DNA of 64,000 bases, from the NCBI RefSeq assembly GCF_000613185.1, contig NZ_CCBB010000001.1:1178001-1242000 (forward strand), read 5' to 3'. Shown piece by piece: positions 1 through 8,064 of this stretch (its first letter is position 1; the number at the start of each line of letters is the position of its first letter). The translations under genes were made by a program, and so were the position numbers. The notes under the pieces were generated by a model. It was not told the DNA's origin and searched no databases. It was given only the letters and a program-made list of their open reading frames with translations. This stretch comes from Mycolicibacterium cosmeticum. Lineage in GTDB: Bacteria > Actinomycetota > Actinomycetes > Mycobacteriales > Mycobacteriaceae.

Positions 1-1
1 C

Positions 2-541
2 GAAGCGGACCGGCTGATGAACTACGTGTGGTACCGCAATGTGCCCGCCGGTCCGCAGCTCAGCGAGTTGCTCACCGACAAAAGGGGATTCACCGGGTCG
101 GTTTCCGTGCACCCGGGACAGGTGCAGGACCGCTTCGTCGACGAACTGCGTGCGGCGGCCAGGGCGCAACTGGCACCCGCGGTGGCCGATGTCGTGGTCG
201 CCACCGAACAGCCGTACCTCCAGGTGCTTTCCGATGTGCGGTCCTCGCGGATGGCGCTCGGGCGGGCCGCGCTGATCGGTGACGCCGCGTGCGCGTCGCG
301 GCCGCACGCCGCCGCCGGGACGGCCAAGGCCGCCGCCGACGCCTGGGCGCTGGCCGAGGCCCTGTCGACCGCGTCCGGGGATATCGTCTCGGCCCTGGCC
401 AAGTGGGAGCCCGCACAACTCCAGCTCAGCGACTCGTTGCTGCGCCGGGTCGTCGACATGGGCGAACGCTCCCAGTTCCGCAACACCTGGACACCCGGTG
501 ATCCCGACCTGCGGTTCGGCCTCTACGGCCCAGGACTCTGA
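2..541 (+). CDS. FAD-dependent monooxygenase, C-terminal fragment
   Basis: The reading frame is open from the window edge, so the N-terminus with the Rossmann GxGxxG motif lies outside. The visible part carries the second FAD-binding signature of class A flavoprotein hydroxylases (ALIGDAACASRPHAAAG), in which GD contacts the flavin ribityl chain. The segment MNYVWYRN and the way the chain ends resemble 2,6-dihydroxypyridine 3-monooxygenase-type enzymes; that substrate is only an inference. The stop is followed after 27 bases by the cupin gene, whose start has its own GAAAGGA ribosome site, so the four genes to 3068 look like one operon. The family (NADPH/FAD aromatic or heteroaromatic hydroxylase) is reasonably sure; the substrate is not. 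Confidence 0.8.
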   Translation, partial: EADRLMNYVWYRNVPAGPQLSELLTDKRGFTGSVSVHPGQVQDRFVDELRAAARAQLAPAVADVVVATEQPYLQVLSDVRSSRMALGRAALIGDAACASRPHAAAGTAKAAADAWALAEALSTASGDIVSALAKWEPAQLQLSDSLLRRVVDMGERSQFRNTWTPGDPDLRFGLYGPGL

Positions 542-568
542 AAAACCCTGCCTACGAAAGGATTCGAC

Positions 569-1006
569 ATGACCGACAACAACTACCTGACCGATCTGCC
601 GCTGGCCGGTGAATTGGTGGCCACCGATTTCGAGAGCTGGCCCGAATGGCTCAAGACCGAGTTCGCCGAGCACGCGTTCGACGGCAACGTCGGCTCCCGC
701 TTGCTGAGCGAGGATGCCCGGGTGCGGGTCTGGGAGATCCGGCTGGCGCCCGGTGAGCGCTGGCACGCGCACCGGCACGTGCTGGACTACTTCTGGACCG
801 CCGTCAACGCCGGCCGCAGCCGCCAGCACACCCACGACGGCACCGTCCGCGAGGTCTCCTACCAGGCCGGTGAGACCCGGCACTTCCACTTCGGGCCAGG
901 GGAATTCCTGCTGCACGATATCGAGAACATCGGTGACACCGACTTGGTCTTCACCACCGTGGAACACCTCGACAGCGACAACACCGCCCTGGACATCGCC
1001 CGATGA
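569..1006 (+). CDS. Cupin-domain protein
   Basis: A 145-residue single-domain protein. The central part has the histidine pattern of a small beta-barrel cupin (WHAHRHVLDYFW, then GETRHFHFGPGEF and HDIENIG). This would fit one metal site, but which residues bind metal cannot be fixed by eye. It may be a dioxygenase, isomerase or sensor-type cupin acting on an intermediate of the same pathway. The start ATG follows GAAAGGA at good spacing. The stop overlaps the next gene by four bases (ATGA), which argues for translational coupling with the amidohydrolase. No signal peptide or membrane segment is visible, so it is cytoplasmic. Confidence 0.75.
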   Translation: MTDNNYLTDLPLAGELVATDFESWPEWLKTEFAEHAFDGNVGSRLLSEDARVRVWEIRLAPGERWHAHRHVLDYFWTAVNAGRSRQHTHDGTVREVSYQAGETRHFHFGPGEFLLHDIENIGDTDLVFTTVEHLDSDNTALDIAR

Positions 1007-1983
1007 CCGCCGCGACCCCTGCCGACGGCGTCATCGACGTGCACGCGCACTGGCTGCCCCGCACGTTGTTCGGGTTGCCGCCCGGCGCACCCTACGGCCC
1101 GATGAACGACCGGGACGGCCAGCTGTATCTCGGTGACCTGCCGTTGTCGATCGCCACCGACGCGATGAGCGACGAGGCCGCGATCATCGAGGACATGGCC
1201 CGCGCCGGGGTGGGCATCCGGGTTCTCTCGGCACCGCCGTTCGCGTTTCCGCTCGGGGCCGACACGGCCGGGGTCGACTACGCGCTGGCATTCAATACCG
1301 CACTCGCCGAGGTGGTGACCCGGGCCGACGGAAAGCTGTTGGGGCTGGGCATCGTCAGCCTGAGCACCCCGGAGTCGGTGACCGATCAGCTCACCGCGAT
1401 CGCCGGCACCGACGGCCTGGTCGGGGTCGCGATTCCGCCGGTGGTCGACGGTGGCTCGCTGCACCGGGGCGTGTTGCGGCACATCGTCACCGAAGCCGCG
1501 CGCCTGGGCCTGGCGGTCCTGGTGCATCCCATGCAGATCGGTCGCCCCGAATGGGCCGACTACTACCTGGCCAACCTCATCGGGAACCCGGTCGAGACCG
1601 CCACCGCGGTGGCCAATCTGGTGCTCAGCGGTCTCAAGGACGAGCTTCCCGCGCTGCGCATCTGCTTCCTGCACGGCGGTGGCTGCGCGCCCGGGTTGTT
1701 GGGCCGCTGGGATCACGGTTGGCGGGCCCGCGCCGACGCGCGGGGCGGCTGCGCCCGGCTGCCCTCGGAGGTGGTCGCCGACCTGTACTTCGACACGGTC
1801 ACCCACGACGCACCGCAGTTGGAACTGCTGGGCAAGATCGCCGGCAAGGACAAGATCGTGTGCGGCAGCGACTACCCGTTCGATATGGCCGAGGCGGATC
1901 CGGTGCGGTTCGCGGTCAAGCACGGGCCCGACGAAGAGGCCTTGACCCGGGCCGCGCGAGCATTTCTGGGGATGGACCGATGA
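1003..1983 (+). CDS. Amidohydrolase-family protein (ACMSD/resorcylate decarboxylase-like)
   Basis: A 326-residue TIM-barrel metal-dependent hydrolase of the amidohydrolase_2 type. Visible metal-site elements are the N-terminal HxH in IDVHAHWLP, a central histidine in LVHPMQIG, the histidine of CFLHGGG, and the terminal aspartate of GSDYPFD. In this family the members work as zinc-dependent decarboxylases or C-N/C-C hydrolases, e.g. 2-amino-3-carboxymuconate semialdehyde decarboxylase and gamma-resorcylate decarboxylase. It overlaps the cupin gene at its start and the flavin oxidoreductase gene at its end by four bases each, so it belongs to a tightly coupled catabolic operon. The exact substrate cannot be read from the sequence. 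Confidence 0.85.
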   Translation: MTAATPADGVIDVHAHWLPRTLFGLPPGAPYGPMNDRDGQLYLGDLPLSIATDAMSDEAAIIEDMARAGVGIRVLSAPPFAFPLGADTAGVDYALAFNTALAEVVTRADGKLLGLGIVSLSTPESVTDQLTAIAGTDGLVGVAIPPVVDGGSLHRGVLRHIVTEAARLGLAVLVHPMQIGRPEWADYYLANLIGNPVETATAVANLVLSGLKDELPALRICFLHGGGCAPGLLGRWDHGWRARADARGGCARLPSEVVADLYFDTVTHDAPQLELLGKIAGKDKIVCGSDYPFDMAEADPVRFAVKHGPDEEALTRAARAFLGMDR

Positions 1984-3068
1984 CTGATCTGTTCACCCCG
2001 TTGACGTTGCGGGACGTGACGTTTGCCCACCGGGCCTGGATGTCGCCGATGATGCAGTTCTCCGCGGTCGTCGACGGCCCCGAGGCGGGCACGCCCAGCG
2101 ATTGGCATCTGCAGCATTTCGGGGCACGCGTGGTCGGCGGCGTGGCCCTGGCCATGGTGGAGGCCACCGCCGTGCACCCGGTGGGCCGCAGCAGCGTCTA
2201 CGACCTGGGATTGTGGGACGACGCCCAAGTGCCCGGTTTCGCGCGGTTGGCGGGTTTCATCGCCGATCACGGCGCCGTTCCGGGCATCCAGATCGTGCAC
2301 GCCGGCCGCAAGGGATCCACCGGCCGGCCCTGGCCGGATCCCGACCGGGCACCCGAATCCTGGACGACCGTGGCGCCCAGCCCGATCCCGTTCGGCCGCA
2401 ACGACGTTCCGGCCGAACTGGGCCGTGCGGACATCGCCGGCGTCGTGGCGGGGTTCGCCGATGCGGCCCGGCGGGCCGCCGCCGCCGGCTTCCGGGTGCT
2501 GGAGATCCACGGCGCCCATGGATATCTCATCCACCAGTTCCTGTCGCCGGCATCCAATGCGCGCACCGACGAATACGGTGGATCGCGAGCCAACCGGATG
2601 CGGTTCGCATTAGAGGTCGTCGCCGCGGTTCGGGAGGCGTGGCCTGCCCACCTGCCGCTGTTCTTCCGGGTGTCGGCCACGGACTGGCTCGCCGGCGACA
2701 CCGACGACCCACGTCCCGGCTGGACCGTCGCGGACACCGTGGCGCTGGCCACCGAGCTGAGGACGGCCGGGGTGGACCTGATCGACGTGTCCACCGGCGG
2801 TGCGGTGCCCGATGCCAGGATCCCGGTCGCACCGGGTTACCAGGTCCCGTTCGCCAAGCGGGTGCGCGCCGAGGCGGATATCCCGACCACGTCCGTGGGT
2901 CTGATCACCGACGCCGAGCAGGCCGAAGCGATCATCTCCGGCGGTGATGCCGATGCGGTGTTCCTGGGCCGCAGCCTGCTGCGCAACCCCAACTGGGTGC
3001 GCGATGCCGCCCAACGCGCCGGAGTCGCCCTGCCGTTCCCGCCGCAGTACACCCGCGCGTTCACGTGA
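1980..3068 (+). CDS. NADH:flavin oxidoreductase, Old Yellow Enzyme family
   Basis: A 362-residue FMN-binding TIM barrel. Family motifs are HAGRKGS, EIHGAHGYLIHQFLSP with the following SNARTDEYGGS, FRVSATDW, and the phosphate-binding end FLGRSLLRNPNW. It is closest in architecture to the YqjM class, but the N-terminal SPMMQFSA has Met25 where YqjM enzymes carry the redox-tuning cysteine. This suggests an altered flavin potential; that is inference. Such enzymes reduce activated C=C bonds of enones or ring intermediates, fitting the last step of the upstream monooxygenase/cupin/amidohydrolase operon. The ATG at 1980 overlaps the preceding stop (ATGA); the longer open frame upstream is only a shadow. 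Confidence 0.88.
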   Translation: MTDLFTPLTLRDVTFAHRAWMSPMMQFSAVVDGPEAGTPSDWHLQHFGARVVGGVALAMVEATAVHPVGRSSVYDLGLWDDAQVPGFARLAGFIADHGAVPGIQIVHAGRKGSTGRPWPDPDRAPESWTTVAPSPIPFGRNDVPAELGRADIAGVVAGFADAARRAAAAGFRVLEIHGAHGYLIHQFLSPASNARTDEYGGSRANRMRFALEVVAAVREAWPAHLPLFFRVSATDWLAGDTDDPRPGWTVADTVALATELRTAGVDLIDVSTGGAVPDARIPVAPGYQVPFAKRVRAEADIPTTSVGLITDAEQAEAIISGGDADAVFLGRSLLRNPNWVRDAAQRAGVALPFPPQYTRAFT

Positions 3069-3206
3069 CCCCGCTGATGAGCGGTCCGGACGGGCTGGCG
3101 GCGCTACCGGCCAACCTGGCCCAGGCGCTGTGCTGGGGTGTGCCGGCCGCGGCGCTCGACGGCATGTCGGTTCCGGCGCCGCGCTCGCGGCGCCGGGCCG
3201 GCCGGC

Positions 3207-3356
3207 CTAGTTTGCCCCGTTGGCGGACTTCCGCTCGGCGAGCTTGTACTTGACCAGTGCGACCAAGGCCTTCGGGTTACGGGCCAATGCCACCGCGGCC
3301 TGGCCGCCCAGCTTGACTTTCTGTCCGAACGTCAGCTGCTGCTCTGGTTCCGGCAC
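3207..3356 (-). CDS. Small conserved-looking protein, 49 aa
   Basis: A short leftward gene. It starts at GTG behind GGGGAG at about six bases and ends with TAG. The product is basic and helical (key stretches QQLTFGQKVKLGGQAAVALA and KALVALVKYKLAERK). No signal peptide, cysteines or clear membrane span are seen; a short amphipathic helix is likely. The ribosome site, the codon pattern (GC at third positions) and the lack of any competing gene make it credible. It lies in the gap between the reductase and the secreted-protein gene and is read in the opposite direction. I do not recognise a function. Confidence 0.55.
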   Translation of the reverse strand: MPEPEQQLTFGQKVKLGGQAAVALARNPKALVALVKYKLAERKSANGAN

Positions 3357-3482
3357 TGGCTCTCCCCTGTCGTCGGTTGCGTTCGAACAATAGCGTGCGT
3401 TGCGATAGCGGCAACCGCCAGCGCAGTTGCTCGGCTAGACTCACTAGGGATCATTCGCTACGCCACATTGAGGACGACGACC

Positions 3483-4091
3483 GTGCAGATGTCGAGAAGC
3501 CGCTACGCCGCGGCCGCGCTGGCCGCGTTCACCCCGTTGGCCGCCGTCTCCGTGATCACCGCCGCGCCCAGCTCCGCGTCCTGCGCCGAAGGCCAAACCG
3601 AGTTCAACGGCAACTGCGCGCCCGTGACGTGCAAGAAGGGCCAGGTCCGCGACGCCGATACCGGCGCGTGCCGCAGCGGTCTGGTGGAGGCGCTGCGCAA
3701 GGCCGAGGCCCCCGCAATTGCCCACGTCACCCCCGAGGAATGGTCCAACTCGGCGCGGACGCTGGACCAGGTCCGCCGGATTCCGGGCACGCTGAACGAC
3801 GTCAACAGCATCGTCAACGCAGCCATCGACATCCCCACCAGCATTTCCGGCGGTGTGGCCGACACCGCCAACGCGCTGTACTTCGCGGGCCTGTTGTTGA
3901 ACGGCACCGGCGGTGCCGCGCCCCCAGGGATCAGCGGCTTGTCGGCAGTGGCGAATGCGGCCCAGGCGCTGCCGTCGCCCGGTCTGCCCCAGGTCGGCAT
4001 GCCCAAGGTGGGCCTGCCCAAGATCGGCATGCCCAAGCTGTTCCAGAACTGCCTGCCGGTCAAGTTCGCGTTCTTCCGCCCCTGCATCTGA
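3483..4091 (+). CDS. Secreted Cys-containing protein, unknown function
   Basis: The GTG start at 3483 sits about eight bases after GAGGA; an in-frame ATG two codons later (3489) is the alternative. The first 32 or so residues form a signal peptide (basic MSRSRY, then an Ala-rich core, ending near PSSAS). The mature part opens with a compact cysteine-rich stretch (CAEG, GNC, TCKKG, GACRSG), possibly a small disulfide-bonded module. The central part is helical. The C-terminal part has a short degenerate repeat of the form GLPQVGMPKVGLPKIGMPK, ending with CLPVKFAFFRPCI. Similar secreted proteins are common in mycobacteria without known function. Export is well supported; the role is unknown. Confidence 0.75.
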   Translation: MQMSRSRYAAAALAAFTPLAAVSVITAAPSSASCAEGQTEFNGNCAPVTCKKGQVRDADTGACRSGLVEALRKAEAPAIAHVTPEEWSNSARTLDQVRRIPGTLNDVNSIVNAAIDIPTSISGGVADTANALYFAGLLLNGTGGAAPPGISGLSAVANAAQALPSPGLPQVGMPKVGLPKIGMPKLFQNCLPVKFAFFRPCI

Positions 4092-4157
4092 CGCCCGCCG
4101 CCGCGCTCGCGCGGCTCATCCGTTGCGTCCACCCCTGACAGCCCACAAGGTAGTGGG

Positions 4158-5738
4158 GTGAGTCACCTCGACGTCGTGGTCACCGGACTGCTGGCGGCCG
4201 TCGCCATCCTCGGCGCGCTGGCCTGCAGACTGTCGGTGCCGTACCCGATCATGCTGGTGCTCGGCGGCGCCGCGTTCGGCTTCATCCCCGGCCTGCCCGA
4301 CATCCGGCTCGACCCGGAACTGGTGCTGGCCCTGTTCCTGCCACCGCTGCTCTACAAGTCGTCGATCTACGCCAATTTCGGTGACTTTCGCAGCAATGCC
4401 CGTGGCCTGACCCTGAACTCGGTGGTGCTGGTCCTGGTCACCATGTCCGCCGTGGCCTGCGCGGCGCATCTGGTCATCCCCGGGATGAGCTGGCCGGTCG
4501 CGTTCGTGCTGGGCGCCATCGTGTCGCCGACCGACCCGGTGGCAGCCACGGCGATCATGCATCGGCTCGACGTGCCCCGCCGGCTGGTCAGCGATATCGA
4601 AGGGGAAGGGCTGTTCAACGACGCCACCGCGCTGGTCGCCTACCGCGTGGCGGTGGCTGCGACGGTCGCGGGGAGCTTCGCGTTCGCCGAGGCGGGGCTG
4701 AACTTCATCCTCGGTGTCATCGGTGGGGTCGCGGTCGGGATGGCGGTGGGCTGCATGTCGGCGTGGATCCGGGAACGGATCACCGATGTCCAGATCAGCG
4801 TGACCATCTCACTGCTCACCGGCTACGCCGCGTTCCTGCCGGCCCAGGCGCTGGGCGCGTCCGGGGTGCTGGCCACCGTCACCGCGGGCATCTTCATGGC
4901 CATCCGCAGCCCGGAAGTGCTCGACGCGCGTCCGCGCCTGCAGGGCTATTTCGTCTGGGACATCGTCGATTTCTTGATCAACGCAACGCTTTTCGCGCTC
5001 ACCGGGCTTCAGCTGCACGCCATCATCGCCGCGCTGCACGACTATCCGCTGCCGGCGCTGGCGCTGTACGCACTTGCCGCAGCCGGGACCGTCGTCGTGG
5101 TGCGGCTGCTGTGGTTCTGCGTCGTCCCGTCCCTCACCGGCCTGCTGGCCCGACGCCCCCCGCCGCGGGTGGGACCGCGTTCTGCGCCATGGCAATTGAT
5201 CACCGCGTGGAGCGGTATGCGCGGCGCTGTCTCCCTCGCCGTCGCGCTGGCCATCCCCCTGTCCACCGACTCCGGGCCCTTCCCACTGCGCGACTTGATC
5301 CTGTTCCTCACCTTCGCCGTCATCTTCTTCACGCTGGTGGCGCAGGGGCTCACGCTGCCGGCCCTCATCCGCCGTCTGCATCCGGTCGACGAAGAAGCCG
5401 ACACCGACGAGGAGGTGCGCGCCCGCCTGGTGGCCTCCAAAGCGGCGATCGCGCAGATCGATCTGCTGGCCGACGAGGATTGGGCGGGCGACGACACCGT
5501 GCAACGGATGCGCGGGCTGTACGAGTACCGGATGCGGCGCTTCGCCGCGCGGTTGGGCAAGATCGAGGACGACGGTTACGAGGACCGCTCGGGCGCCTAC
5601 CAGCAGATGGTCCGCTTGGTACTGCAGGCTCAGCGGCAGGCGCTGCTCACCATGCGCCGGGAAGGCCGGCTGTCCAACGAGGTGCTCAACCGGGTCCTGC
5701 GCGACCTGGACCTCGAGGAGTCCCGGCTGGAGGGTTGA
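4158..5738 (+). CDS. Na+/H+ antiporter, CPA1 family
   Basis: A 526-residue integral membrane protein with about twelve hydrophobic segments and a hydrophilic C-terminal tail of some 110 residues rich in Asp, Glu and Arg. CPA1 hallmarks are visible: PPLLYKSS in TM3, the SPTDPVAATAI motif, and EGEGLFNDATALVAYR with the essential Asn-Asp pair used for ion exchange. By family it exchanges cytoplasmic Na+ (or K+) for external H+ and helps pH and salt homeostasis. It starts at GTG 4158 after AAGG. It stands alone between a secreted protein and a convergent LysE gene, so it is probably transcribed by itself. Confidence 0.9.
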   Translation: MSHLDVVVTGLLAAVAILGALACRLSVPYPIMLVLGGAAFGFIPGLPDIRLDPELVLALFLPPLLYKSSIYANFGDFRSNARGLTLNSVVLVLVTMSAVACAAHLVIPGMSWPVAFVLGAIVSPTDPVAATAIMHRLDVPRRLVSDIEGEGLFNDATALVAYRVAVAATVAGSFAFAEAGLNFILGVIGGVAVGMAVGCMSAWIRERITDVQISVTISLLTGYAAFLPAQALGASGVLATVTAGIFMAIRSPEVLDARPRLQGYFVWDIVDFLINATLFALTGLQLHAIIAALHDYPLPALALYALAAAGTVVVVRLLWFCVVPSLTGLLARRPPPRVGPRSAPWQLITAWSGMRGAVSLAVALAIPLSTDSGPFPLRDLILFLTFAVIFFTLVAQGLTLPALIRRLHPVDEEADTDEEVRARLVASKAAIAQIDLLADEDWAGDDTVQRMRGLYEYRMRRFAARLGKIEDDGYEDRSGAYQQMVRLVLQAQRQALLTMRREGRLSNEVLNRVLRDLDLEESRLEG

Positions 5739-5758
5739 TCCCGTGTGGTGCGCCGCAC

Positions 5759-6394
5759 CTACTGGATCGCGCGCCGCACCCCGTCGATGGCGAAGAACGC
5801 ACCGAGCCCGCCCATGGCCGCGCCCGCCAGCCGGTCGATCGACTTGGCGCCGCGCAGGTAGGCTCGCCGCGGCCCGGGGCGTGACATCACGGTCGCGACG
5901 ATCAGATACCAGCACACCTCGACGGCCGTCACGGTGATGGGCAGAGCGATCAACAACCACGATGCCGGGTGTAGCGGGAGCGCGGTGGCGAAGACACTGC
6001 CGTAGACGACGATCGCCTTCGGATTGCTCAACTGTGTCAACAGCGCGGTGACGAACGTACGTCTGGTCGCATCGCCCTGCATCTGAAGGGTGGTCGACTC
6101 ACGGTTGGCGCTGCGCCACAGGCGGATACCGAGATAGATCAGGTAGATGCCGCCCGCGATCTTCAGCGCCAGGAACAGCGGCCCGGCGTAGATCAGCGCA
6201 GCACCGAGACCTGTCGTCGCGGCGGTGGCGAAAATCAGTCCACCGCAACCCATTCCGGCGGCGGCGACGCGGCCGTTGCGCGGTGTGGTCGACAGCGCGG
6301 TCTGTGCCACCATCACGAAGCTCGGTCCAGGACTCATCGCGCCGATCGCGATCGCCCCGGCGATGGTCAACAAGGACAGCACGTCAGCATTCAT
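5759..6394 (-). CDS. LysE/RhtB family amino acid exporter
   Basis: A 211-residue membrane protein with about six TM segments. The N-terminal signature GAMSPGPSFVMV is typical of the LysE/RhtB translocator family, which exports amino acids or related small metabolites by proton antiport. The next conserved feature, LTQLSNPKAIVVYGS, is also family-typical. ATG 6394 follows GAGGA at a somewhat long spacing. The gene converges with the antiporter gene (20 bases between stops) and lies downstream of a membrane-protein gene read the same way. The substrate is unknown. Confidence 0.88.
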   Translation of the reverse strand: MNADVLSLLTIAGAIAIGAMSPGPSFVMVAQTALSTTPRNGRVAAAGMGCGGLIFATAATTGLGAALIYAGPLFLALKIAGGIYLIYLGIRLWRSANRESTTLQMQGDATRRTFVTALLTQLSNPKAIVVYGSVFATALPLHPASWLLIALPITVTAVEVCWYLIVATVMSRPGPRRAYLRGAKSIDRLAGAAMGGLGAFFAIDGVRRAIQ

Positions 6395-6475
6395 CTGCAG
6401 CAGATCCTCTCCGGTTCACCGCGTTCGCGGTGTGGGACCGATCCTCTTGACGCTAGCCGAGTTCGAGGCCGCCCA

Positions 6476-7063
6476 CTAACCATTGATGCGACGACGGCGG
6501 GCCTGGGTGACCGTGAGCCAGATCGCCGAAAGCAGGAAGTAGAACGCACCGAAGGCGGCATAGGGTGCGATGGCGTCCACCTGAGGCGCCATGGGGGCGC
6601 TCGCTTTGATGACGAAGCTGATCCCCGCTGCCGTCGACTGGATGCCGCTGATGATCATGGGCCACTGCGCCCCGTGGGTCTTCCACCGGCGCACGGCGGT
6701 GGCCAGTTGGAGCAGACCCGACAGCGAAGCCCACAGACCGAATACGCGCAGTACGTCGTTCATGCTCGAGGTCAACGCGACGGCGACGGCGATGGTGGTG
6801 ACCGAGCTCACCACGGTGTTGAAAGTCTGGGTCGGATTGCTCCTCAGGCCCCCATTGCGCCGGGCGTCCACCACGTTGGCAACCGCATCCCACGCCGGGT
6901 AGATCAGCAGGAGCGCGGCAACCACGGCCATCGCACTGTCGGCCAGGCTGACGGCGGCGCCGACCCACACGATCGAAAACGCGGCTCGGACAAAGTAATA
7001 CCGCTTCAGCCAGCCATCGTCTCCGGTGGTCTGCCGCGCTTCACCCAGGGTTTCCGTCATCAT
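6476..7063 (-). CDS. DUF308/HdeD-like membrane protein, 195 aa
   Basis: A hydrophobic protein with about six predicted TM helices in pairs, the general layout of HdeD-like DUF308 proteins. The soluble N-terminus is about 20 residues; the C-terminus ends in a basic ARRRRING tail. A strong ribosome site (AGAGGAG) precedes two adjacent ATG codons, 7063 and 7060; spacing favours the second slightly. A TetR-type palindrome lies about 120 bases upstream, between this gene and the tetR gene read in the same direction, so it is the likely target of that repressor. Biochemical role unknown; membrane stress functions are suggested for relatives. Confidence 0.7.
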   Translation of the reverse strand: MMTETLGEARQTTGDDGWLKRYYFVRAAFSIVWVGAAVSLADSAMAVVAALLLIYPAWDAVANVVDARRNGGLRSNPTQTFNTVVSSVTTIAVAVALTSSMNDVLRVFGLWASLSGLLQLATAVRRWKTHGAQWPMIISGIQSTAAGISFVIKASAPMAPQVDAIAPYAAFGAFYFLLSAIWLTVTQARRRRING

Positions 7064-7181
7064 CTCTCCTCTATCTCAGGACGCACGAACTTCGACAGCG
7101 AGGAACAGACTCGCTGCGTTCGTGCCGAACCCGCCCACGGCGGGTCACCCGAAGCCGCTGACGGGCTCCGGTAGGTCTTCT

Positions 7182-7195
7182 ACCTATCAGTAGGT
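7182..7195. promoter_or_regulatory. Probable TetR operator, site 1
   Basis: A perfect 14-bp dyad; on the minus strand it reads ACCTACTGATAGGT (arms ACCTA/TAGGT, centre CTGA). A copy with one difference lies upstream of the tetR gene at 7817-7830. It sits just downstream of the tetR stop codon and upstream of the DUF308-like gene, so it probably lets the TetR protein control that gene. Confidence 0.65.
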
Positions 7196-7199
7196 TGGT

Positions 7200-7793
7200 C
7201 TAGGTCGACCGGTTTGTTTTCGGTGGGCGTGCGCACAGGCGCTCGAGGGCCGGCTGGGTGACCGCGGCGAACGCGTGTGGGTCGCCGTAGGCACGCGCCG
7301 ACAGCATGGCGCCGTGAACGGCGGCCATCAACGTTTCGGCTTCGGTGTGGGCGTCATACGTCAAGGCGAAGGTGCCCTGCCGAGCGCCGCGTTCCAGCAC
7401 GGAGGTCAGCCAGGCCGACAGGTGTCGGAAGTAGGACCGCACCTCGTGCACGATCTCGTCGGGCAGCACGGGGATTTGTGTTGCCAGCAATGCGCAAAGG
7501 CAGTAGCTACTTTCGGGTTCGCCGATGCACGACTCCCAGAAGCCGAGATAGCCGCGGAGTTGATCGAGCGGATCCGGATGGTTGCGCTCGATATGAGCGA
7601 TTCCCGCCTCGGCCTCCGCCCGATACTGCTTCACCAGGGTTCGGACGAGGTCGACCTTTGTGGGGAAGTGATGATGGATGCTCGCCTTACGGATGCCGAC
7701 AACCGCCGCGATATCGGCGTAACTGAAGCCGTTGTAGCCACCGGCGATGATGGAGGAACGCGCGCACCGGAGAATCGCGTCGGCGGTGGACAC
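7200..7793 (-). CDS. TetR/AcrR family repressor
   Basis: A 197-residue regulator. The N-terminal helix-turn-helix is clear (FSYADIAAVVGIRKASIHHHF, about residues 23-43), followed by a helical ligand-binding domain containing two cysteines in SSYCLCALLA. The paired inverted repeats at 7817-7830 (in front of this gene) and 7182-7195 (in front of the downstream membrane-protein gene) are almost identical, which is the usual pattern of an autoregulated TetR controlling its neighbour. The C-terminal domain has the look of TetR_C regulators of detoxification genes; the inducer is unknown. Confidence 0.9.
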   Translation of the reverse strand: MSTADAILRCARSSIIAGGYNGFSYADIAAVVGIRKASIHHHFPTKVDLVRTLVKQYRAEAEAGIAHIERNHPDPLDQLRGYLGFWESCIGEPESSYCLCALLATQIPVLPDEIVHEVRSYFRHLSAWLTSVLERGARQGTFALTYDAHTEAETLMAAVHGAMLSARAYGDPHAFAAVTQPALERLCARPPKTNRST

Positions 7794-7816
7794 GGCGTTC
7801 GTCGTGCGCTCAACCT

Positions 7817-7830
7817 ACCTTCTGATAGGT
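7817..7830. promoter_or_regulatory. Probable TetR operator, site 2 (autoregulation)
   Basis: ACCTTCTGATAGGT, one base different from site 1. Its outer bases extend it to an 18-bp element with perfect six-base arms, CTACCT and AGGTAG. It lies 24-37 bases upstream of the tetR start codon, where binding would block transcription. The operator role is inferred from symmetry and position. Confidence 0.65.
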
Positions 7831-8064
7831 AGATGGGCAAGTGGGTTGTGCGGACCGCGGGTGGCACGCCCCGTCCCCCGCCGAGAGCAGGGCCACACCC
7901 CGTTGGCGTAACGAATACTGAGTCCTTCCTTGGCCATTCCTGTGAGCGGTTTCGATCGATTCGGTCGCCGGGTATGAAGAATCGCCGCCGCAGGGGCGGC
8001 ATTGTTCTGCTGTCGCAGGCAGCCTTTCTGCTGCCGGACGGCTCGTACCGAAAGGGCGCCGCCC

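Noticed and set aside
3065..3253. A 62-aa frame starting at GTG overlapping the reductase stop (GTGA)
   Set aside because: Although coupled in position, its product turns into Arg/Pro-rich nonsense over the convergent 49-aa gene and has no recognisable similarity; it is more likely a remnant or chance frame.
5738..5770. Short inverted repeat GGTGC/GCACC between the convergent antiporter and LysE genes
   Set aside because: The stem is only five base pairs and there is no T tract.
7984..8000. GCCGCC/GGCGGC hairpin upstream of the J-domain gene
   Set aside because: Six-base stem in GC-rich sequence followed by no real T run; too weak to call a terminator or riboswitch.
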